Below, piece by piece: positions 24,987 through 32,299 of a stretch of 64,000 bases of DNA (the first letter of the stretch is position 1; every line of letters starts with the position of its first letter). The stretch is from IMG/VR virus record IMGVR_UViG_3300042891_000711, positions 1-64,000 of that record; one strand, 5' to 3'. The position numbers and the translations under genes were made by a program. Under the pieces are notes generated by a model. The model was not told the origin of the DNA. It ran no database searches and saw only the letters and a program-made list of their open reading frames with translations. Origin of the DNA: a virus.

Positions 24987-25767
24987 AATTTTATTTATCG
25001 GCATGTTGCTTTGTATAGGTACAGCAACTGCAAAGCCTATTACTGCCAAAAGTTTCTTAGTATCTGACACTAGTGGCGAAGTTATATTAGAAAAGAATGC
25101 CGACCGAGTACAACCTATTGCTAGTATTACTAAACTAATGACTGTAATGGTGGTTTTAGATGCTAATCAAAACTTAGATGAGATGATTACTCTAGATCGT
25201 AAATTAGTTGGTAAGTATCACACTCGATTGCCTCGTAGTGTTAAACAACTGACTCGTGGTGAACTAATTGACCTTGCTATTGTTAAGAGTGATAACCTTG
25301 CCGCGTATACCCTAGGCGCTAACTATCCAGGTGGGCTAGCTCGTTGTATAGCTGAAATGAATCACATTGCATTTGTGCTAGGTATGTCCAGTACAACATT
25401 TGCCGACCCAACAGGGTTAGATGCAAACAATGTTAGTAATGCCCGTGACCTAGGCAAATTAGTTCTAGCCGCAAACGAATATACAGAGATTACCGAAGCA
25501 AGTGGTAAACCTCAAGTAAGTATAAAAGTTAAACGCCGCTGGTGGCAGTTCGGCAACACTAATCCACTGGTTAGAAATACCAATGATGTACGAGTAAGTA
25601 AGACTGGTTATATAAATGAAAGTGGTGGCTGTGTGGTTATGCTACTTGATACTGAACTAGGACAACGTGTGATTGTGTTACTTGGCAGTAAGAATACTCG
25701 TACTAGATTCCCAGAAGCACAAAAAATCGCTGTAACAGTAAGCCACAGCGATATTGATGTTGATTAG
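24967..25767 (+). CDS. D-alanyl-D-alanine carboxypeptidase (S11 family)
   Basis: A 266-aa exported enzyme with signal peptide ending near TATA. Active-site motifs of serine peptidase S11 are present: ASITKLMT (SxxK), KSDNLAAYTL (SxN) and VSKTGYIN (KTG). It is closest to the short PbpG/DacD type without the C-terminal amphipathic anchor (DacA is about 400 aa). It trims the terminal D-Ala of peptidoglycan stem peptides or cuts cross-links. A phage copy could weaken or remodel the wall before lysis. A minus-strand terminator lies inside its 3' end. Confidence 0.88.
   Translation: MLLNLNKILFIGMLLCIGTATAKPITAKSFLVSDTSGEVILEKNADRVQPIASITKLMTVMVVLDANQNLDEMITLDRKLVGKYHTRLPRSVKQLTRGELIDLAIVKSDNLAAYTLGANYPGGLARCIAEMNHIAFVLGMSSTTFADPTGLDANNVSNARDLGKLVLAANEYTEITEASGKPQVSIKVKRRWWQFGNTNPLVRNTNDVRVSKTGYINESGGCVVMLLDTELGQRVIVLLGSKNTRTRFPEAQKIAVTVSHSDIDVD
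25721..25752 (-). terminator. Minus-strand terminator of the lipase operon
   Basis: On the minus strand ATCGCTGT and ACAGCGAT form a perfect 8-bp stem with an 11-base loop, followed by TTTTTT. It lies about 12 bases past the stop of the gene at 25764 and is embedded in the 3' end of the plus-strand carboxypeptidase gene. Confidence 0.75.
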
Positions 25768-26096
25768 TCACTACCGCCACTAGCGGCGTTGTCATCTTCC
25801 GATTTCTTCTTGTGTTTGCTTAGATCGTTAATTTCTTTTTCAGCTTCGACACGTTCATACTCAATTGTTTTACCACGTAGGTGTAGGACAGTGTTTACTT
25901 TTTGATTCAAACGTATAAGATCATTGTCTAACATACGTATGCGATCTATCAAGGCAATAAGCACAGTATTTGCGTCTGAAATGACTGGTTTTACCTCTTT
26001 TGTGGCCCATTCCCATACGTATTTGATAATGAATCCCATACCCACTGCCATAACAATGGGAAAGCCATATTTGTTTACTAAATCTACTACATCCAT
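25764..26096 (-). CDS. Small holin-like membrane protein with coiled coil, 110 aa
   Basis: One N-terminal hydrophobic segment (KYGFPIVMAVGMGFIIKYVW) then a helical, charged part (IRMLDNDLIRLNQKVNTVLH) and a Lys/Glu tail. It is a paralogue of the protein at 27581: both have GFP-x-x-MA-x-x-x-G then a helix with D-x-R-x-x-x-x-x-x-D. Proteins of this shape in phages resemble small holin-like or BhlA-like proteins, but no lysis function is proven. It is the last gene of a minus-strand operon. Confidence 0.65.
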   Translation of the reverse strand: MDVVDLVNKYGFPIVMAVGMGFIIKYVWEWATKEVKPVISDANTVLIALIDRIRMLDNDLIRLNQKVNTVLHLRGKTIEYERVEAEKEINDLSKHKKKSEDDNAASGGSD

Positions 26097-26644
26097 AATA
26101 AAATCCCTTGTAACATTAAGAATACACCTGCGCCTGCCATAAAAAAGCTACCCCAGAAAAGGGCCATGCTAACACTTAAGATACTAGCTGATAGCAACAC
26201 AATGCTTAGTTGGTATGCTGTTGACGCATAACCTACCCATGGTAGTTGTTGTTTGTAATGGTCACGATCTGCTTCTAATGCTTTAGCCTGAGCAAACAAT
26301 GCTGGTTTACCTTCTTCACCTAACTCGTAACTAGCGGCTTTGTCAGTAAACTTCTTAGCTTTAGCAGGATCTGCGATTTGTTGTGCAGCTAGTTCATACT
26401 GTGTTTGCTTAATGCTTTTAGCTTGGTAGAACGCCCAGATGTCATTGGCCTGAATAGTGTTGTTCATTACTTTACTGTTTAGACTACCCTGTAGCCACAT
26501 GTTAAATGCTAACAATGCCGCAAAGATGTTGATAACTAAACCAGCTTTTGATTTAATTAACTTTTCAGTTGCTGAAACATCTTCTTCAACACCGTCTTTC
26601 TTTTGACGTGTTACCATCTTGATTACTGTATCGTGTAATGCCAT
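26087..26644 (-). CDS. DUF4337-like membrane protein
   Basis: A 185-aa protein. Hydrophobic segments lie near residues 35-55 (INIFAALLAFNMWL) and at about 135-185. The middle contains NDIWAFYQAKSIKQTQYELA, the hallmark of DUF4337, whose members pair one N-terminal and two C-terminal membrane helices around a helical periplasmic or cytosolic part. Function unknown. The start at 26644 overlaps the lipase stop (TAATG). It forms part of the late minus-strand operon. Confidence 0.75.
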   Translation of the reverse strand: MALHDTVIKMVTRQKKDGVEEDVSATEKLIKSKAGLVINIFAALLAFNMWLQGSLNSKVMNNTIQANDIWAFYQAKSIKQTQYELAAQQIADPAKAKKFTDKAASYELGEEGKPALFAQAKALEADRDHYKQQLPWVGYASTAYQLSIVLLSASILSVSMALFWGSFFMAGAGVFLMLQGILLWM

Positions 26645-27423
26645 TATCCATTGTCCCCATTCTTCCAACGCTCTAAGATTTCAGCATAGCGTGTAATGCT
26701 GTGATTAGTAAAGAAGTTAATTTCTTTACGTTTAAGTCCTACTAAGAACCCACGCCACACGTCTTTAGTAACCTGCCACGCTGTTGGAGCACGTAAGTGA
26801 CCATAGTGATTCATATAGTACATACCACCAAAGTGTTTGTATGGCCAGGGCGGAACACGGGCTACGATATCAGCATTGTTTACAAAGCGGAAGTGTAGTA
26901 CACCTGTTGCTTCAATTTTATTGATGTAATTTTTAGTGCCTACTTTTGGACTACCATAGGTAAACAAGGCCTGCGGACTGGGGCAATCTTCTGAATACTG
27001 CAGACGATAAGCAACCAATGTAGCCATTGCGGCTCCTAGACTGTGTCCAGTACACCATACCGTACGTGATTTACCATGATCATCAGCAAGGTCTTTTAGT
27101 TTAGGCCAAATATTATCAACTGATTCTTTAAATCCACGATGTATCCATTTTACACCTGACGCACTTTTTACTGGGCGAGCTTTTAGGTCACTAGCAATAT
27201 CAGCGAACTCTGTTGGTTGTGTGCCGCGGCAGGCAATAACTAGATCAGTTTTGTTTTCTAACCAGTATGCTTGACTACCCTTAACATCAATTAAGGTTGC
27301 TTTAAAACCTAATTGTTTAAATTCTTTCTTACCTTCTGCTTCATCTAAATAAGCAAGTTCGCTAATCTTAGCAAACAACCAGGCTTGCTCGGTGAAAGGT
27401 CTCATATTTAACGCTGTTGTCAT
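26644..27423 (-). CDS. Class 3 lipase (alpha/beta hydrolase)
   Basis: A 259-aa hydrolase of the fungal-lipase-like family. LVIACRGTQ gives the oxyanion loop region, WIHRGFKESVDNIWPKL the family spacer, VWCTGHSLGAAMATLVAYRL the nucleophile Ser (GHSLG), NNADIVARVPP the acid Asp and FTNHSITRYAE the His. No signal peptide is seen, so it acts inside the cell or leaves through holes made by membrane proteins. It probably hydrolyses phospholipid or glyceride esters. In an operon with holin-like proteins it is a good candidate for membrane disruption at lysis. Confidence 0.88.
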   Translation of the reverse strand: MTTALNMRPFTEQAWLFAKISELAYLDEAEGKKEFKQLGFKATLIDVKGSQAYWLENKTDLVIACRGTQPTEFADIASDLKARPVKSASGVKWIHRGFKESVDNIWPKLKDLADDHGKSRTVWCTGHSLGAAMATLVAYRLQYSEDCPSPQALFTYGSPKVGTKNYINKIEATGVLHFRFVNNADIVARVPPWPYKHFGGMYYMNHYGHLRAPTAWQVTKDVWRGFLVGLKRKEINFFTNHSITRYAEILERWKNGDNG

Positions 27424-27572
27424 ATTGCTATTCCTATTAAAAATCCTACTAACATACCCACTACAAAAAATCTAAACAAGTCGGCATCATGCCAAACTGC
27501 CTGTTTCTTCAACCATTCTTGAGTGTGTTCGGGTTGCTTTTCTAACCATACTTGATGTGGTAATTTAAACAT
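27420..27572 (-). CDS. Small membrane protein, 50 aa
   Basis: Starts MFKLPHQVWLEKQPEH and ends with a hydrophobic helix (FFVVGMLVGFLIGIAI). AGGAGATAAT precedes the ATG, and the TGA overlaps the lipase start (ATGA), giving translational coupling. The tail-anchored layout is holin- or antiholin-like, but no family is recognised. Confidence 0.7.
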   Translation of the reverse strand: MFKLPHQVWLEKQPEHTQEWLKKQAVWHDADLFRFFVVGMLVGFLIGIAI

Positions 27573-27580
27573 ATTATCTC

Positions 27581-27862
27581 CTAGTCGCGTCGAGCGTCAT
27601 TTTTACCGTCTGCACGTGCAATACGGTCTGTGTCTGGTTTTAAACCTAAAGCATTACTGACGATAGTATCAATACGGATAACATCATGGTTCATAGTTTT
27701 AACGCGATTGTCCAATGCAGTGATGATGCCAGCCATACCTTTAATAGAACCAAGTACGCCAGCTAATAGTAGTTTGATAGTAAGATAAACAAAGTACCCG
27801 CCGGCTAATGCCATTGCAACGGGGAAGCCCAGATCGCCAATTAGTTTGAAGATGTCGCCCAT
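27581..27862 (-). CDS. Small holin-like membrane protein, 93 aa
   Basis: First gene of the minus-strand operon. One long hydrophobic stretch (GFPVAMALAGGYFVYLTIKL) followed by an amphipathic helix (ITALDNRVKTMNHDVIRID) and a charged C-terminus. Paralogous to 25764-26096. A strong AAGGAG site precedes the ATG. Expression from the minus-strand TATAAATA at 27898 would be late. Holin-like assignment is from shape and context only. Confidence 0.65.
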   Translation of the reverse strand: MGDIFKLIGDLGFPVAMALAGGYFVYLTIKLLLAGVLGSIKGMAGIITALDNRVKTMNHDVIRIDTIVSNALGLKPDTDRIARADGKNDARRD

Positions 27863-27897
27863 TAACTGCTCCTTGAATTTTGTTATTATTGTACAAG

Positions 27898-27905
27898 TAT
27901 TTATA
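27898..27905 (-). promoter_or_regulatory. T4-type late promoter TATAAATA (minus strand)
   Basis: Exact motif on the minus strand, 36 bases before the start of the lipase operon. It lies back to back with an early-type promoter of the plus strand (27914), making a clean early/late divergent switch. Confidence 0.65.
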
Positions 27906-27913
27906 GATTTTGG

Positions 27914-27942
27914 TTGACTTTTTGGTTAGATGGCTGTATAAT
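27914..27942 (+). promoter_or_regulatory. Early-type phage promoter, copy 1
   Basis: TTGACT (27914), 17-bp spacer, TATAAT (27937). The context TTTTGGTTGACTTTTTGG is shared with copies at 28268 and 41110, and in part with 51028 and 61268. Confidence 0.85.
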
Positions 27943-27974
27943 GCTATACATAAACTGTTAATAAGGAAGAACAA

Positions 27975-28259
27975 ATGGCATACGTAGTCTACAACAAAGA
28001 AACAACTAAAACAATACGAGCTAAAGCATACGGTAAAGAATACTATGCCACAGAAGCTGCCGCTAAAGCGTTCTTAACACGTATGGTTAAAATGGGCTAT
28101 CGTAAAGAAGACTTTGCAGTGGCAGAAATTGGTAACTTTCGAGCTAACATTGAAAAATATGAAAATGTTACTAACTTAATGTCGGGTAAACAAGTTCGTC
28201 AAAGTGTTAACACTCCATTAAGTTGTGATGTTAGCTCAGAAACTTATTGGAGTATGTAA
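27975..28259 (+). CDS. Hypothetical protein, 94 aa
   Basis: Basic N-terminal half with AKAYGKEYYATEAAAKAFLT, a pattern of small phage early proteins in which an 'aa-A-K-a-x-L' helix follows a beta hairpin. The C-terminal 30 residues look disordered. First gene after an early-type promoter; AAGGAAG is before the ATG. Function unknown. Confidence 0.75.
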   Translation: MAYVVYNKETTKTIRAKAYGKEYYATEAAAKAFLTRMVKMGYRKEDFAVAEIGNFRANIEKYENVTNLMSGKQVRQSVNTPLSCDVSSETYWSM

Positions 28260-28267
28260 GATTTTGG

Positions 28268-28296
28268 TTGACTTTTTGGTAAAATGACTGTATAAT
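28268..28296 (+). promoter_or_regulatory. Early-type phage promoter, copy 2
   Basis: TTGACT (28268), 17-bp spacer, TATAAT (28291), with the shared TTTTGG flanks and TGACTGTATAATG -10 context. Confidence 0.85.
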
Positions 28297-28329
28297 GTTA
28301 CACATACACTAACAACACAGGAGCAATAA

Positions 28330-28650
28330 ATGAACTTACAAGCTATTCACAACGAAGCATATCAAGCAGCAGTTAACGCAGAAAACGCTTACCTAGCTCA
28401 ATACGGTGAACGTGCATACTGTGGTTTTGCATGGGTTAACGTGTACGTAGATCGTACTAACTCAAAAGAAGCTAAAGGTTTAATGGATATTGGTTTTAAG
28501 AAAGACTATCGTCCTAAATGCTTAAACATGTGGAAGCCAGGTAACTACAATGGTCAAAGTATGGATGTGTTAGAAGAAGGTGCTCGTGCTTATGCAGAAG
28601 TATTAAGCAAATATGGTTTCCGTGCTTATGCTGGTTCACGTGCTGACTAG
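28330..28650 (+). CDS. Hypothetical protein, 106 aa
   Basis: Compact soluble protein with aromatic residues and GFAWVNVYVDRTNSKEAKGL in the centre. No recognised domain. It has its own early-type promoter and a GGAGCAATAA leader before the ATG. The next gene starts 2 bases after the stop. Confidence 0.75.
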   Translation: MNLQAIHNEAYQAAVNAENAYLAQYGERAYCGFAWVNVYVDRTNSKEAKGLMDIGFKKDYRPKCLNMWKPGNYNGQSMDVLEEGARAYAEVLSKYGFRAYAGSRAD

Positions 28651-28651
28651 T

Positions 28652-28873
28652 ATGGAAGTTATACGAGAAGTAACTGAATGGAAGGTTGATTACCGACAGC
28701 CAAACCATGTTTACCTAATGAGTGGCGAACGGGTTATTGGCTATCAAAAATGGGGCGAAGGTCTTCCTATCTACTTCAATCACAAAGCCAAGTTCGACAA
28801 GCGCGGCCGTAAGTTTGTAAAAATTCCTTTAAAAGACAGTGTGTTTAAAGTCGTTGACATTTTAATTAAATGA
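28652..28873 (+). CDS. Hypothetical protein, 73 aa
   Basis: Small beta-rich, basic protein (NHVYLMSGERVIGYQKWGEG, FDKRGRKFVKIPL). The start at 28652 follows the previous stop directly and was preferred to an upstream GTG that would overlap. The last codons contain the -35 of the next promoter (28854). Confidence 0.7.
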   Translation: MEVIREVTEWKVDYRQPNHVYLMSGERVIGYQKWGEGLPIYFNHKAKFDKRGRKFVKIPLKDSVFKVVDILIK

Positions 28874-28882
28874 TTGTATAAT
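28854..28882 (+). promoter_or_regulatory. Sigma70-type promoter of the UV endonuclease gene
   Basis: TTGACA (28854), 17-bp spacer, TATAAT (28877). The ATG at 28889 lies 6 bases beyond the -10, so the transcript is probably leaderless. Confidence 0.75.
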
Positions 28883-28888
28883 AATCTT

Positions 28889-29914
28889 ATGAATACTAAA
28901 CGCATAGGCTTTGCTTGTAAGTGGATTGATAGCCCAGATCAGGTTAATGGTATCAAACCGCTAGATGATGCTAAACAGTATAACACTGGCAGTACAACAG
29001 TAGCATGGCTTAACCGCCAAACTAAGGAAGTTGCCGAAGAAAAACTATGGGACCTAATGGTAGGTAACATAGAATCAACACGTAAGTTAATTGAAAGAAT
29101 TGGAACATTAAATGGCAACCTTAGGATGGTTCGTATCAGCTCTGATATACTACCAGTATACACTCAGTCTGATTGGAGTTATTTTTGGCGCAAGCCTGAT
29201 GTCGTTGGTTATTGCGAGCAAGCCTTGGGTAAGGTGGGCGAGCTTGCTCGTATGCTTGATGTCCGCTTATCTTTTCACCCAGGTCAATTCACTGTACTTG
29301 CAAGTGATAATGACGACATTGTTCACAGAAGTATAGCAGAGTTCGAGTACCATGCGGACATGATCCGTTGGATGGGCTATGGTCAAAAGTTCCAAGACTT
29401 CAAGTGTAATGTACATATCGCAGGCCGACGTGGCGCACAAGGTATACGCGATGTGTATCCTAGACTAAGTGTCGAAGCACGTAATACTATTACTATCGAA
29501 AATGAGGAGATGAAACATGGACTTGTGGATTGCCTTGAGCTTTATGATCTTGTGCCAATTGTGCTTGATATACATCATCATTGGGTCCGAGAGGGAGAAT
29601 ATATCTCAAGTAATGACCCAAGAGTTGCGAAGGTTATTGAAAGTTGGCGTGGCGTGCGTCCTGCTTGTCATTACAGCGTATCTCGCGAAGACGTATTGGT
29701 TGGGCACGATACTAGCATTGCCCCTGACTACCAACAGCTATTAGAAAATGGTTACAAAAAAAGTAAAATGCGAGCACACAGTGACTTCTATTGGAACACT
29801 GTGGTTAACGACTGGGCATTAGAACACTTAGCCTGGGCAGATATCATGTGTGAAGCTAAGGGTAAGAATCTTGCTTCATTTGCTCTATATGATCAATGGC
29901 AAAAATCATTATAA
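28889..29914 (+). CDS. uvsE: UV damage endonuclease (UvdE/UvsE family)
   Basis: A 341-aa protein with the UvdE TIM-barrel pattern: FACKWIDSPDQ, VRISSDILPVYTQSDWSYF, LSFHPGQFTVLASDND, a conserved ENEE, VLDIHHHWVREGEY, CHYSVSRED and MRAHSDFYWNTVV. The metal-binding His, Glu and Asp of the family are all in place. The enzyme nicks DNA 5' of UV photoproducts. In phages it stands in for T4 DenV-type repair and fits life in sunlit water. The upstream in-frame extension is excluded by the promoter position. Confidence 0.93.
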   Translation: MNTKRIGFACKWIDSPDQVNGIKPLDDAKQYNTGSTTVAWLNRQTKEVAEEKLWDLMVGNIESTRKLIERIGTLNGNLRMVRISSDILPVYTQSDWSYFWRKPDVVGYCEQALGKVGELARMLDVRLSFHPGQFTVLASDNDDIVHRSIAEFEYHADMIRWMGYGQKFQDFKCNVHIAGRRGAQGIRDVYPRLSVEARNTITIENEEMKHGLVDCLELYDLVPIVLDIHHHWVREGEYISSNDPRVAKVIESWRGVRPACHYSVSREDVLVGHDTSIAPDYQQLLENGYKKSKMRAHSDFYWNTVVNDWALEHLAWADIMCEAKGKNLASFALYDQWQKSL

Positions 29915-29941
29915 GTAATCTTGGCCAGTATAAGTAATTGC

Positions 29942-31186
29942 ATGGCCCAAGATTATAATAATAAATTCCCAATAAAAACCAACACTGCATGTCAGAGCAA
30001 ATGGACATGGAGCACTATATGGCTTAATAAAGGTCAGACATCGAGTTGTCATCGAGTTAATAGTGTTCCCTTAGATTCATCAAACTTTGGTAATTTTCAC
30101 AATCTTCCAAAAAAGATTAATGACCGTGAGTTAATGTTAAAAGGTGAGTGGCCCACTGGTGGTTGCGAATACTGTCGAAAAATAGAAGATGCCGGCGGTT
30201 GGAGTGACAGGCAACATAATAATGATATTGGCGGCTATACTCCTAAGGAATTAGTTGATAATCCGTTAGCCACACATGTAACACCGCGTATTGTTGAAAT
30301 ATTTGCCCGCAATACCTGTAATCTTTCCTGCATCTATTGTGCTGAAGATCTAAGTAGTCAAATACAAGCCGAAAATAAAAAATACGGATATGCCAATGGT
30401 GTACCCAAAGTACCTGTTATTAACATCGATCAAAATAATGCATATTTTGATCAATTCTTAGATTGGTTAGATAATAACATACAAGATCTGTCCAGGTTGC
30501 ATTTACTCGGTGGTGAAACATTCATACAACACGACCTTATGGAAAGTGTATTGGGTATTATCGAACGCAGGCCGAACCCCAATTTACAATTAAATATTTT
30601 TAGTAATTTCAATGCACCAGAGAAGCACTGGTATAGTTATATCAATCGTATTAAAGATTACTGTGCATCTGGAAATTTAGGTCGGTTTGATTTAACCTGT
30701 AGCATAGACTGTTGGGGGGCCCAGGCTGAGTATGTGCGCAGTGGATTAAAACTTGATGTGTTAGAAAATTATCTTGCATGGGCCGCAGAACAAAGCGAAG
30801 ATTGGTTATATTTAAATGTTAATCAGACTGTCAGTTCGATGACTATTAAAACTATGCCAGATTTAATTAAAAAAATTAATCAATACAGCAAGCATAGACA
30901 TATAGGACATTATTTTATGTTAGTCGACGGTGACCGATATCATCATCCAGACATATTCGATTATTCGTTATGGGAAGAAGATTTTGTTAATATTTTTAAT
31001 GTTATGAAAACTGAGTCTGCCGAAGATAAAGAAACTCTACAACGAATGATTGGCCTGCAAAAACGTTTACAAAATACCTGTAAAAAAGATCCTATTATAA
31101 TAGGTAAATTACACGCTTACCTAGATGAATTGGATCGCCGCCGTGGCACAGATTGGCGAGCACTGTTTCCTTATCTAATTAACTAG
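29942..31186 (+). CDS. Radical SAM protein with N-terminal twitch-type cysteines
   Basis: A 414-aa protein. Cysteines CHRV and CEYC near residues 30-75 precede the radical SAM motif CNLSCIYCAED near residue 130. LLGGETFIQHD is the GGE motif. The order N-terminal Fe-S region then barrel is shared with the genes at 39433 and 52998. ATG 29942 was chosen; a TTG at 29921 is possible. Function unknown; these phage proteins may modify RNA, peptides or sugars. Confidence 0.78.
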   Translation: MAQDYNNKFPIKTNTACQSKWTWSTIWLNKGQTSSCHRVNSVPLDSSNFGNFHNLPKKINDRELMLKGEWPTGGCEYCRKIEDAGGWSDRQHNNDIGGYTPKELVDNPLATHVTPRIVEIFARNTCNLSCIYCAEDLSSQIQAENKKYGYANGVPKVPVINIDQNNAYFDQFLDWLDNNIQDLSRLHLLGGETFIQHDLMESVLGIIERRPNPNLQLNIFSNFNAPEKHWYSYINRIKDYCASGNLGRFDLTCSIDCWGAQAEYVRSGLKLDVLENYLAWAAEQSEDWLYLNVNQTVSSMTIKTMPDLIKKINQYSKHRHIGHYFMLVDGDRYHHPDIFDYSLWEEDFVNIFNVMKTESAEDKETLQRMIGLQKRLQNTCKKDPIIIGKLHAYLDELDRRRGTDWRALFPYLIN

Positions 31187-32296
31187 GGTTTTAAAGATAT
31201 TATCATAGGCTATGGCTTGATCGTTATAGCCTATTTCCTTGAATAGCGACTGACAATTAGCCAGTAGTTCACGATTAATAATATGTTTGAACTCACCGTA
31301 GAAGTGATGGAAATTGTACTCTACGATTGGCGCTATGGCCTCTATAACACGTTGTTTTTCTTCTGCACTTAACGCACAATACCAGGCAATCTGCGCAACA
31401 ACAGCTTCTGTACGTAGATCGTTATCTATAATAGTATCGTAGCTTTCATCTATAATGCCTTCAAAGGTTTTAAAACCATATGATTTTAAATAGGCTAAGT
31501 TACCTGGTGCAGCCAGCAACATAAATGGTTGCTTCATTACAATAGGTTTAAATATCTTTTCTGTTAGATGTAGTTTGTCGTAGTAGAACACTGTTTCTGT
31601 AACTATGTGCCAAAAGCTATCGTTTGTGCATCGTGGGATATCTGCACTAGCACTGCCTAATATATGCTCGTTGTCAATGATTAATGGTGTACTAGGTAGG
31701 TGTAGTTTAATATGGTCAATGGCTCGTTGCGATAACTTTGTATTAACATTTGTAATTTCTTCTTGCCACGGGGCCTGTTCGGTGTCTAATCCAAAACTAA
31801 TTTGTCCGTGCTCTAATAGTAATTCTTCAGCTAGCTTACTAACAAAATAACAACGATAACTACGATCATTTGATACTAGACGATTAAATGTTATATAATC
31901 GTACTTGTAGTCCTTAACCACTTGTTTGTTATAATTTAATGCATAAAATCCTCGATACCAATCAAGCGCGGCAAAACCATGAAAGAAATAATATAACAAA
32001 TTATAATTATGCGTGGAAATTATCTTATCTATTAATGGAGATTTTTCGCTAACAACAAAAGTAATTGTATCTAAAATTTCTAATTTTAATTCTTTAATAA
32101 ATGCCTGCATATTTGTTTCTAATATTGGTTCCTGATCATAGAAAAAAATAGCAGATACGGTATCGATATTAAATACATATAAGTCGGTTAGTGCTCCTAT
32201 TTTAGCAGGTACCACTCCGCCAGGCAATGCAAGTATTGTTTGATCTTTAAAGATAGTAGAATGAAAAAATTCGTAAACATGATCAATTTGGAGCAT
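31175..32296 (-). CDS. Glycosyltransferase-like protein (TEK-motif family)
   Basis: A 373-aa protein. The C-terminal half has HIVTETVFYYDKLHLTEKIF followed by KPIVMKQPF and LKSYGFKTFEGIIDESYD, a pattern shared with the protein at 59923 and resembling the nucleotide-sugar binding half of GT10-like enzymes (T-E-K, P-I, G-F). The N-terminal half has DQEP. Start ATG 32296 was chosen over TTG 32311, which would overlap the divergent gene. The donor and acceptor are unknown. Confidence 0.6.
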   Translation of the reverse strand: MLQIDHVYEFFHSTIFKDQTILALPGGVVPAKIGALTDLYVFNIDTVSAIFFYDQEPILETNMQAFIKELKLEILDTITFVVSEKSPLIDKIISTHNYNLLYYFFHGFAALDWYRGFYALNYNKQVVKDYKYDYITFNRLVSNDRSYRCYFVSKLAEELLLEHGQISFGLDTEQAPWQEEITNVNTKLSQRAIDHIKLHLPSTPLIIDNEHILGSASADIPRCTNDSFWHIVTETVFYYDKLHLTEKIFKPIVMKQPFMLLAAPGNLAYLKSYGFKTFEGIIDESYDTIIDNDLRTEAVVAQIAWYCALSAEEKQRVIEAIAPIVEYNFHHFYGEFKHIINRELLANCQSLFKEIGYNDQAIAYDNIFKTLVN

Positions 32297-32299
32297 TAA

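Noticed and set aside
29112-29336. A hydrophobic reading frame inside the UV endonuclease gene
   Set aside because: It overlaps a conserved enzyme in another frame and its apparent membrane segments reflect the codon pattern of the real gene; no promoter or ribosome site supports it.
29517-29744. A second hydrophobic frame inside the UV endonuclease gene, with a GAGGAG upstream
   Set aside because: The purine-rich stretch encodes part of a conserved ENEEM segment of UvdE; I judged the match accidental.
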